Below, in pieces: positions 6,344 through 12,424 of a stretch of DNA of 12,424 bases (its first letter is position 1; each line of letters starts with the position of its first letter). Made by a program: the position numbers and the translations under genes. Source of the stretch: an uncultured Prevotella sp. GTDB taxonomy: Bacteria; Bacteroidota; Bacteroidia; Bacteroidales; Bacteroidaceae. Location: contig CABVDL010000076.1 in NCBI GenBank assembly GCA_902497035.1, positions 1 to 12,424 of the forward strand, read 5' to 3'. The notes beneath the pieces were generated by a model. The model did no database searches and was not told the DNA's origin. It worked only from the letters and a program-made list of their open reading frames with translations.

Positions 6344-6610
6344 TGCGTCTGCGGCTTAGTCACCTGCGATGACATCGACTATGCTTACAAGAGTGCCGAC
6401 CGCAGCCGTCTGGAGCAGCTGCTGGGGCAGAGGGATAACGCCGATGAGATCATTATCGTGCGGCAGGTCATGCTGGATAAGGGACTTTTGGTGGAACGGG
6501 ATATAACGCCCGAATACTATCGGTCCTGTAGGGAGGTGAGTCTCATTAATGCGATGATGCCATTGGGCCGGTGTGTGGTTCACTTGTCAACAGACACGCT
6601 GAGTGTCTGA
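6344..6610 (+). pseudogene. Fragment of a class IV aminotransferase (aminodeoxychorismate-lyase-like)
   Basis: Read on the plus strand, this stretch gives LVTCDDIDYAYKSADRSRL, then DEIIIVR, then VMLDKGLLVERDITPEY and REVSLINAMMPLG. I recognise this as the middle and C-terminal parts of a Bacteroidales class IV aminotransferase, the PabC-like family that releases 4-aminobenzoate from aminodeoxychorismate in folate synthesis. The N-terminal half with the pyridoxal-phosphate lysine is absent: an in-frame TAG lies at 6326-6328 and no homology precedes it. About 30-40 residues between DEIIIVR and the VMLDKGL helix, where the family has its DG-L-TE and T-x-PLL-G-R parts, are also missing, with the apparent junction near 6461-6469. 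The last codons run into the 3' end of the opposing macroglobulin gene (stop at 6580). The remaining codons are open to 6610 but cannot make an enzyme. The identification is by memory of the family pattern, not a search. Confidence 0.6.
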
Positions 6611-7671
6611 CTGTTGCGTCCCGTGAAGGACGGGTTGTACTCGCATTCCGCCTTAACAGTTCCCGCATGGTAGTGGCCGGGGCGGTCGAGGATGTAGTCG
6701 GTCGTCAGTGTGTAGTCGCCCTTAGGCATGGTCTCGAAATAATAGTCGGTCTGCTCGTCTGCCGGCCGCACGTAGCAGCCCAGGCGCCAGTCGTAGCTGG
6801 AGAACTGGCTGGCGGGCATCAGACAGGCCGGCCGCCGGTCGGTGATGCGCACGAAGTCGAGGTCGCGGTCGGCACGCACCTTGATGATAGCTGTCACCCG
6901 GTCGCCCGTGCGGAGGGCGCGCCGCGTGCTGTCGGCAGGTGCTATGATGCGGCTCACGCGTAATCCGTTGCTCACCTGGGGCAGCGTGGAGGCCGCGGCC
7001 TCGTGCCAGCCCGTCACCACGGGCCATGCCACCTGTTGCGGAAAGGGTCCTGTGAGGAAAGCCCCGACGGCATCAGCCGTCACGACGGGCGTATCCCATT
7101 TCTGCGTCTTCTTTTCTTCCACCAGCCACCGCTTCATGCCCGTGAGCAGGGCCGTGTCGTCGGGCGCAATCAGCGTCAAGGCATGGATGGCTGCCGTCAC
7201 CGTCGGAATTTTGTAGTCGCGCCAGCTGTAGTAGGCCTTAGGCGAATCGAAGTAGGTGCCAAGCTCCGGCGATGTGACGGCATACTGTCTGAGGCTTTCC
7301 ATCATGCTTCGTGCGGCCTCGTGCCGTCCGTCCTGATACAGTGCCGTGGCCACGCGTGCCTTTCCGAGGATGGTGAGATTGGAGCCGTGCTCTTCAGCGT
7401 AGTCCAACAGTTGCTTTCTCGCTTTCTTTGAGGCCTCTGTCAGTTTTGCCGCCTTTGCCGGCATGAGCGACAGCGCATAGAGTATATGGTAGGCTTCCTC
7501 CAAATCGCACTTCGTGGCACCGAGTTTCTCCATCTGCGCGCCATCGTCGGCGAGCCAGGCTGCCAACCTTGCCGTTGCCGGTTGTAGCAAACGCGCTATC
7601 TCACTCTGATTTCCGGCCAGTGGGGCAAGCATCTCGGCCACGGTCACCGTGACGGACCGGCTTGCGGGCAT
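6580..7671 (-). CDS. Alpha-2-macroglobulin-like protein, C-terminal fragment
   Basis: This 363-residue frame continues the macroglobulin gene after the frameshift. Homology starts upstream of its first ATG, at about 7784. It contains alpha-helical repeat sequence of the thioester-type toroid (AEMLAPLAG, EAYHILYALSLMP, LTILGKARVATALYQ), and then a beta-rich terminal domain (about 245-363). That domain contains GDRVTAIIKVRADRDLDFVRITDRR, in which the charged strand is followed by the SSYDW segment, like the macroglobulin C-terminal domain. It has no signal peptide and no ribosome site of its own. If made at all from an internal start it would stay in the cytoplasm, so it is best treated as the untranslated 3' part of the broken gene. 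Its stop overlaps the opposing aminotransferase fragment by about 30 bp. Confidence 0.82.
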   Translation of the reverse strand: MPASRSVTVTVAEMLAPLAGNQSEIARLLQPATARLAAWLADDGAQMEKLGATKCDLEEAYHILYALSLMPAKAAKLTEASKKARKQLLDYAEEHGSNLTILGKARVATALYQDGRHEAARSMMESLRQYAVTSPELGTYFDSPKAYYSWRDYKIPTVTAAIHALTLIAPDDTALLTGMKRWLVEEKKTQKWDTPVVTADAVGAFLTGPFPQQVAWPVVTGWHEAAASTLPQVSNGLRVSRIIAPADSTRRALRTGDRVTAIIKVRADRDLDFVRITDRRPACLMPASQFSSYDWRLGCYVRPADEQTDYYFETMPKGDYTLTTDYILDRPGHYHAGTVKAECEYNPSFTGRNSQTLSVSVDK

Positions 7672-7759
7672 TCCCGGCCACCAGCTGAACGAGCCGTCGG
7701 CGCGGCGGAGCCGCTGCAGGGCCTTTAGGGGCGTGTCGGCATCATGCTGTGCCCCAGAC

Positions 7760-10700
7760 TTATCCGCGTTGACGCTCAGCCGGTTGAGTGAGCATATAGG
7801 CGGAATACACTTTCGAAGCCAGCGACAGCGCGTCGTCGCCTCTTATCGAATCTATTTCAGCCAATGCCTCACGTATGGCCTCGGCGGCCGGGCGGCTGAC
7901 CGTCCTCACCTCCGGCACGCGCTCCTTGTCCGGGGCTATGGGTATCGTCCTCTCCATGCCGTCGCCGTGGCTTCCGGCTGAGGCCACAGCCCGCACCGTG
8001 ATGTGCTGCATCATGCTGTCGGCAGGCACGTTGAGCGGAGCGGCGAAAGTCTTCGACGCGTGGGGTTTCAATCCTATCTTATACGCCTTGTCGGCCAGCG
8101 GCAGTCCCAGCCCTACGGCTTTCACATGCAGTTTGCCCTTGAGCCGGTCCGCGCCCATATTGCTCACGGTGAGCGGCAGCAGGGCCTCGTCGCCCCGGCG
8201 GAGGAAACGCGGCAGGTTGTCGTCCACCATCAGCGTCAGCCGTGTCTGCACCGTGGTGTCGAGCATGGCCACGGCACCCTCGCGGTCGTGTACGAGGCCC
8301 TGCAGCCGCCAGGTGGTGACATTGTCGGGCATGGTGAAGGCGAACGTGGCCGAGCCGTCGCTGCCGGTTGCCGTCGCCGGCGCCCAGAGGGCAAGGGTGC
8401 GGAAGTTGCGCCTGACGCGCGCACCGCTCTCTACGTCTTCCACGGCCATCCGGCTGTGGCCGTGACGGTTGGCCGTGAGGTTCTTCGACGTGGCTGCGGT
8501 ATAGTTTCTGTCTTCCGACTTCAGCTCGGCGTCTCTCTTGATGACGGGAGCTGTAAACTTGCTGGTTGACGCCGCATAGCCCGTGACAACCACCTCCTCC
8601 AATTGTCGGCTATCTTCATTTAAGAAGATGACGGCAGGCCGGCCACTGGTGACGCTCACTGTTGCCGGCTCATAACCGACATATGAGACGGTGAGCTGAG
8701 CCGTCCCCCGGACGGGGATGGAGAAAGTGCCATCAACATCCGTCGCGCCGCTCATCCCCTGGCTGGTCCTCAGCATGGCTCCAATCAGCACTTCGCCCGA
8801 CGTGTCATAGACGATGCCTTGGCAATAGCCGGGCTTGCCCTTGCCATGTCTGTCCAGTGTCCAGCCGCCCAGCCGCCAGGCCACCGTCCGCGCATTGGCC
8901 TGCAGGCGGATGAGGCCGTCGGCAAAGATTGCCGGACGGATGTCCGGCACTGCCAACAGTCTTGGTTGCCCGTACTCTCTGTTTATGATTTCGTCGTCGT
9001 TGATGGTCTCGGTGTAGCTTGTCGGCAGGTCGTCGTTGAATTCCCATTCGCTGTTCCAGGTGTTGTCGCTGATGAGGTCGAGCGCATGGTCGTAGAGCGT
9101 CACCAAGGCTTGCGCGTCGGCCGGCTGTCCTGTGGGCTTGGTTACGCGCAGCCGCCACGTCTGCAGCTGTCCGGGCTCGGCCACACTGTCGAGCTGTTCC
9201 CATCGGGCGCGGAGTGCCGCTGTGGGTTCCTTGTAGGGCAGCAGGATGTCGTAGTTGTCCGTCTTGCCCTGGCCGCAGGCGGCCACCGACAGGGTGACAC
9301 CGTTTCCGTACAGCTCCCTGTTGTATGATAAGGTGCGGGTGACGACGGTGTCACTTATCGCCATCGAACCATGCGCTAACAGACTGTCGGCCGACCGCAG
9401 CTCGTAATAGAGCGTGAGGCCATTCTCCGTGGTTCCCATCTGTATGGTCACCGGCTGGCCGTTGTCGCTGAACGCGTCGGCCGATGCGGCAGCCCAGAAA
9501 AAGGCGGGCTTGGACAGACGACGTGCCGCCGGGTCGATGACGGAAATGGAGCAGGCCAGCGAGTCTTTGTCAGTCCATAACCACAGTGTGTGCTTCCCGG
9601 CCTGCAGCGTACGAAGCGGAATGAAGCCCTGGCGGTTGGCGGCCATCTCGCCTTTCGTGCCGTCGTCGAGCTGCCAGCTGACGTTGCCCTGCACCTTGTT
9701 GCCTTGTGCGTCGCTGAGCAAGCAGTTGACGGCAAGTAGCGAGTCGCGGCAGTAGCCTCTTGCGTCATCCCGATAGATATCGTAGATGTCGCTGGAGAGG
9801 AAGGCTCTCTGGTTGCTGTAGCTCAGTTGTACATACTTCTTGCTTTGCTGGCCGTCAGGCGCAGTGACGGTATACACCTTTTCAAGATAGTAGCGGCCTT
9901 GTTTGCCGGCGGCTTTTGGCACGGCAATGTGAGCCGTAAACATGCCATTGCTGTCGGTGAAGAGGGCGGAGTCGCCAATGGCCTCCACCCTGGCTCCGGC
10001 CACGGGAGCACCGCTGAGCAGATAAGCCCTCCCCCTCACGGTCACCGTGTCGCCGGGCATATAGTGGGCCGGAGAGGTGCGGAGCCTTACTTGCAGGCTG
10101 CCTAATTTGTATTCCTCTATTCTGAAGGACAGTCCGTCTTCGTAAATATTGATGTCGTCAGTGAGGTTGCCTAACGGGCGTCCAGTGAGCTGCTCCAGCC
10201 GCGCTACGGCTCCGTCAGCCTTCCATTGCGGTTCCATCCAGCCTCTGTATCCGTTGCCGGTTGCCAATTTTCCGGTGAGAGGAATGTCGCAGTATGCCGT
10301 GCCGTAGTCGTCGGTGGTCACGTCGATGGAGTCTATGAGATGTTGAGGGTATGAGTTGTTGTAGAGCAGCAGGCGCATCGGCATGTGGCTGAGGGCCTTG
10401 CGCCGGTGTCCCGGCCGCCGCACAAAGGCCACTGCGGCCACGTGGGCCGTGTCGCCCGGACGGTAGAGGGCGCGGTCGGTGTAAGCGTTCAGGAGCAGCT
10501 GGCAGGGGGTGGCAGGCTCAGTCTCGTCCGGATAGACCGTCGCGGACTCGTGCCAGCGGTCATTCTCCGTGAACGGGCGCACCTCCATTACGGTGTCGTT
10601 GCAGGGTACTACAGTCTCGCCCCGTGCGTCGATGGTGAACACGCCGTGGACGGAAGGCTCAGATGCGATGGTGTCCACTACGGCCTCATCCATGTCATAT

Positions 10701-11971
10701 TCGGCCGTGTCGGCTACGGCGAAGTCCGTATCGCCGTCGGCGGTATCATTCTCCTCCTCATCATCGGCGGCCGTCTCGCTGTCGCCGTCCCCGGCCGGGT
10801 CGTCGTCTTCACCGCCTATCGCTATCTTTGCCCCGGGTACGGGACGGCCCGTGCGGGTGTCGATGACGCGCATGCGCACTGTCTTGGCCGACGCGGGGTT
10901 GACGGTGACGTTGAGGTCGCTGACGATGTAGTGGAGCGTTACCGGCTTCACGCCCTGCGCTCTGGCCACTACCTTGTAGGTGCCATAGGGCAGTTGGGGC
11001 AACTGCACACTGTCAGCGGCCGGATGCCACACGTTGCCTTTGTCTAATTGTCTCATGGCGTGCCATAGCGGCTTGCCGCTCCGTTGCCCTTTCTTCGTAG
11101 TATAAACGGCCACGGCGGCCTTTGACAGATTGGCGGAGCCAACACGCAGCCAGGGTTTGTCCTTGGAATGGACGTGCTTTCCATTGAGACTGATGGACAG
11201 GAATGGTGTCTCGGCTGCCGACTTGATGTTGCGCAGCTGATTGCCATAGTCCGACGTGTCGCCCGCCCATTGCCGCAGTGTGCTGTCGACGAGGACCACG
11301 GCGGCGGAGTCGCCGAGCTGGCGCGCCTTGACAGCGGTGACGAGCTGGCTTTCCCTCAGGTCGCCATATTTGGCAAGCAGCGAGTCGCACCATTCAGTGA
11401 CGCGCTTCTTGCCGTCTGTCGGCACCATCCACAGACCGGTCGCGAGGGCGGCGGGGCGGTTGCCTGTCTGCTCATAGTAGTCGTGGGCTTTCCGGTATTG
11501 TCCTGTCTGCCATGCGATGGCGCTGAGCAGGTCGTCGCCGAACACAGTCGCGCCGGGAATGAGCAGGGGCGAGAGGCCGGAGGCCCTGGTGCGGGCCAGC
11601 AGGGCGGGGTCGGCGAGAGCCTCCTCCCTCTGCCCCAAGGCACAGGCGTAGACGGCAGCCAGGGCAGGATGCGATGCCTTAGCCTCACGCTTCCTCTGTT
11701 CCAACTGCCGGCGGACAGAGACTAAGGAGTCGTCGCCGTAGGTCTGCCGCACCACTGACAGGCGGAGCAGTTCGGCCGTGAGCAGCTGGCCGTAGTTGTT
11801 CTCCCTCAATGCCTTGCCGCTGATGCGGCCAAGGAGTGTTATCTCATTCTTTGGCTTGTCGGCCTTGGCCTGGCGGTAGACGTCGGCCCAAAGCTGTTGG
11901 TAGTCTTGTTGGGCATGCGCGGGTAAGACGGCGCACAGCAGGAGAAGCAGGATGATGTAGCAGGCTCTCAT
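7760..11971 (-). CDS. Alpha-2-macroglobulin-like protein, N-terminal 1403 residues
   Basis: A signal peptide (hydrophobic 6-16, cleavage after AHA20) starts a large secreted or surface protein. Macroglobulin beta domains follow: a carboxypeptidase-regulatory/MG-like strand set around 350-386, MG2-like YRPGD (503-507) with the DDYGTA turn (554-559), and another MG domain with YMPGDTV (637-643). A SusC-type carboxypeptidase-regulatory module lies at about 1050-1132 and ends LEEVVVTGY. The alpha-2-macroglobulin core follows (ALWAP at 1194-1198, DGSATFAFTMPDNVTTW at 1205-1221). The start of the helical thioester-type domain (ALSLASKVYSAYM) is cut by the frameshift. No CxEQ thioester motif is seen, as is common in Bacteroidetes members. 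In other bacteria such proteins are thought to trap proteases in the envelope, often beside pbpC; no pbpC is here. An acidic run at 388-434 is odd. A -7 box at 12046-12053 precedes the gene with a leader of about 65 nt. Confidence 0.88.
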   Translation of the reverse strand: MRACYIILLLLLCAVLPAHAQQDYQQLWADVYRQAKADKPKNEITLLGRISGKALRENNYGQLLTAELLRLSVVRQTYGDDSLVSVRRQLEQRKREAKASHPALAAVYACALGQREEALADPALLARTRASGLSPLLIPGATVFGDDLLSAIAWQTGQYRKAHDYYEQTGNRPAALATGLWMVPTDGKKRVTEWCDSLLAKYGDLRESQLVTAVKARQLGDSAAVVLVDSTLRQWAGDTSDYGNQLRNIKSAAETPFLSISLNGKHVHSKDKPWLRVGSANLSKAAVAVYTTKKGQRSGKPLWHAMRQLDKGNVWHPAADSVQLPQLPYGTYKVVARAQGVKPVTLHYIVSDLNVTVNPASAKTVRMRVIDTRTGRPVPGAKIAIGGEDDDPAGDGDSETAADDEEENDTADGDTDFAVADTAEYDMDEAVVDTIASEPSVHGVFTIDARGETVVPCNDTVMEVRPFTENDRWHESATVYPDETEPATPCQLLLNAYTDRALYRPGDTAHVAAVAFVRRPGHRRKALSHMPMRLLLYNNSYPQHLIDSIDVTTDDYGTAYCDIPLTGKLATGNGYRGWMEPQWKADGAVARLEQLTGRPLGNLTDDINIYEDGLSFRIEEYKLGSLQVRLRTSPAHYMPGDTVTVRGRAYLLSGAPVAGARVEAIGDSALFTDSNGMFTAHIAVPKAAGKQGRYYLEKVYTVTAPDGQQSKKYVQLSYSNQRAFLSSDIYDIYRDDARGYCRDSLLAVNCLLSDAQGNKVQGNVSWQLDDGTKGEMAANRQGFIPLRTLQAGKHTLWLWTDKDSLACSISVIDPAARRLSKPAFFWAAASADAFSDNGQPVTIQMGTTENGLTLYYELRSADSLLAHGSMAISDTVVTRTLSYNRELYGNGVTLSVAACGQGKTDNYDILLPYKEPTAALRARWEQLDSVAEPGQLQTWRLRVTKPTGQPADAQALVTLYDHALDLISDNTWNSEWEFNDDLPTSYTETINDDEIINREYGQPRLLAVPDIRPAIFADGLIRLQANARTVAWRLGGWTLDRHGKGKPGYCQGIVYDTSGEVLIGAMLRTSQGMSGATDVDGTFSIPVRGTAQLTVSYVGYEPATVSVTSGRPAVIFLNEDSRQLEEVVVTGYAASTSKFTAPVIKRDAELKSEDRNYTAATSKNLTANRHGHSRMAVEDVESGARVRRNFRTLALWAPATATGSDGSATFAFTMPDNVTTWRLQGLVHDREGAVAMLDTTVQTRLTLMVDDNLPRFLRRGDEALLPLTVSNMGADRLKGKLHVKAVGLGLPLADKAYKIGLKPHASKTFAAPLNVPADSMMQHITVRAVASAGSHGDGMERTIPIAPDKERVPEVRTVSRPAAEAIREALAEIDSIRGDDALSLASKVYSAYMLTQPAERQRG
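7785..7792. repeat. 4-bp tandem duplication causing the macroglobulin frameshift
   Basis: TGAGTGAG on the plus strand (CTCACTCA on the coding strand). Removing one TGAG joins the two halves of the macroglobulin gene exactly in frame: the total length 5392 minus 4 is divisible by three, and the recovered sequence is family-like. Confidence 0.8.
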
Positions 11972-12045
11972 ACACAGGTGAATTAGTGAGGCTCCCTGTC
12001 GACTGTCCGGTGCAGTGACCAGGACCCAATATTATTAAGATGAGG

Positions 12046-12053
12046 CAAATATA
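12046..12053 (-). promoter_or_regulatory. Candidate -7 box of the macroglobulin gene
   Basis: TATATTTG on the minus strand matches TAnnTTTG, about 75 nt before the ATG at 11971. The expected -33 position (about 12073-12076) does not carry a TTG-type box, so the promoter may be weak or need an activator. Confidence 0.5.
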
Positions 12054-12103
12054 AGCATAATTATCGACAGTGACCGCATTTATGGAATAAAATCGCAGAT
12101 AAT

Positions 12104-12135
12104 CTTGTGCTGTTGGAATCTTTTGCTTATATTTG
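12104..12135 (+). promoter_or_regulatory. Bacteroidetes-type promoter of the Rpn-family gene
   Basis: CTTG (12104-12107) as -33 and TATATTTG (12128-12135) as -7 are 20 nt apart. Transcription should start near 12141-12142, leaving only about 10 nt before the ATG at 12151 and no room for a normal ribosome site. Confidence 0.6.
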
Positions 12136-12150
12136 CAGAAAACTAATGTT

Positions 12151-12424
12151 ATGGACAGACAACCGCAGTATATCAGATTTGACTGGGCGATGAAGCGGCT
12201 TCTCCGCGACAAGGCCAACTTCGGGGTGCTTGAGGGCTTTCTCACCACGCTTCTCGGCCGGCAGATTAAGATCCGTAAGCTGCTTGAGAGCGAGAGCAAC
12301 CAGGAGGACGAGGACGACAAACAGAACCGCGTGGACGTGCTCGCCGAGGACGAGAGGGGCGAGCTGTACCTCATAGAAGTGCAGAACGAGTCGGAGCTGG
12401 CCTATTTCCAGCGCATGCTCTTCG
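12151..12424 (+). CDS. Rpn-family PD-(D/E)XK nuclease/putative transposase, 5' part
   Basis: The first 91 residues of a protein cut by the window end. The opening YIRFDWAMKRLLR, the following NFGVLEGFLTTLLG and the segment with Asp62 (NRVDV) and the strand LYLIEVQ (Glu76, Gln78) are the start and nuclease core of the Rpn/PDDEXK_2 family (PF12784), usually about 300 residues. Members are annotated as nuclease-family transposases. Characterised E. coli Rpn proteins are DNA endonucleases that promote RecA-independent recombination. The family is present in many copies in Bacteroidales genomes, so this may be a mobile or multi-copy gene. The start at 12151 fits the family N-terminus. It is transcribed divergently from the macroglobulin gene, with an unusually short leader. 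Whether the rest of the gene is intact cannot be seen. Confidence 0.85.
   Translation, partial: MDRQPQYIRFDWAMKRLLRDKANFGVLEGFLTTLLGRQIKIRKLLESESNQEDEDDKQNRVDVLAEDERGELYLIEVQNESELAYFQRMLF

Larger units (their letters stand above)
6580..11971 (-). pseudogene. Alpha-2-macroglobulin-like gene split by a 4-bp frameshift
   Basis: The two frames at 11971-7760 and 7671-6580 are one gene. At 7785-7792 the minus strand reads CTCACTCA, a tandem 4-bp duplication. With one copy the reading is VYSAYMLNRLSV and continues through LKALQRLRRADGSFSWWPG straight into the second frame, giving a 1795-residue protein of normal size for Bacteroidetes macroglobulins. As written, translation ends 10 codons after the duplication (stop at 7760-7762), removing the C-terminal helical and receptor-binding-like domains. 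No slippery heptamer suggests programmed frameshifting. It may be a recent mutation, a variable site or a sequencing/assembly error. Confidence 0.85.
12045..12136. repeat. Perfect 13-bp inverted repeat carrying both divergent -7 boxes
   Basis: GCAAATATAAGCA (12045-12057) and its exact reverse complement TGCTTATATTTGC (12124-12136) face each other 66 nt apart. Each arm contains TATATTTG, the -7 box for the gene it points to: the macroglobulin on the minus strand, the Rpn gene on the plus strand. Confidence 0.7.

Noticed and set aside
6356..6583. 75-codon minus-strand open frame after the macroglobulin
   Set aside because: The opposite strand carries recognisable aminotransferase sequence; the minus reading shows no family pattern.
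7760..7800. Programmed ribosomal frameshift in the macroglobulin gene
   Set aside because: No slippery heptamer or clear downstream structure; a 4-bp tandem duplication explains the shift exactly.

Overview
The window looks like chromosomal DNA of a moderately GC-rich Bacteroidales bacterium, most likely a Prevotella-type species (Prevotellaceae). The evidence is the gene content: a sensor of the Bacteroidetes hybrid two-component type with an AraC output domain, a DUF1573 protein, a Bacteroidetes-type alpha-2-macroglobulin with a SusC-like module, the AAA-ATPase_like family, and an Rpn/PDDEXK_2 protein. The promoters also fit the Bacteroidetes -33/-7 pattern (TTG-type box, about 19 nt, TAnnTTTG). 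No rRNA, tRNA, CRISPR array, insertion sequence or phage gene was recognised.

Layout, left to right. 1-274 is non-coding, with two inverted repeats and a 20-bp-period tandem repeat. 275-4579 is a minus-strand operon read right to left: an AAA-ATPase that appears to have lost its C-terminal PD-(D/E)XK nuclease domain; a periplasmic-binding-protein/HisKA/REC/AraC regulator whose start overlaps the ATPase stop (ATGA); and a DUF1573 protein 13 bp further on. 4681-6178 is a second minus-strand operon: a lipoprotein metallophosphoesterase and, overlapping it by 20 bp, a small predicted outer-membrane beta-barrel protein. About 6344-6610 on the plus strand is a decayed fragment of a class IV aminotransferase (aminodeoxychorismate-lyase-like). 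6580-11971 (minus) is a large alpha-2-macroglobulin-like gene split by a 4-bp tandem duplication; removing 4 bp restores one 1795-residue frame. 11972-12150 is a divergent promoter region, and an Rpn-family gene starts at 12151 on the plus strand and runs off the window.

Functionally, most products are envelope-associated: a secreted macroglobulin, a lipoprotein phosphoesterase, an outer-membrane protein, a DUF1573 protein and a membrane-spanning transcriptional regulator. No polysaccharide-utilisation genes (susC/susD, glycoside hydrolases) lie next to the regulator, so its regulon cannot be read from this window.

The main theme is domain-level erosion. The macroglobulin is frameshifted, the aminotransferase is reduced to a fragment with an internal in-frame deletion, the ATPase lacks its nuclease module while keeping what looks like its extreme C-terminus, and the regulator has a histidine-box domain but no ATP-binding kinase domain. 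I do not see a clearly new multi-gene system. The strongest leads are the kinase-less regulator translationally coupled to a nuclease-less ATPase, and the structured repeat at the left edge.
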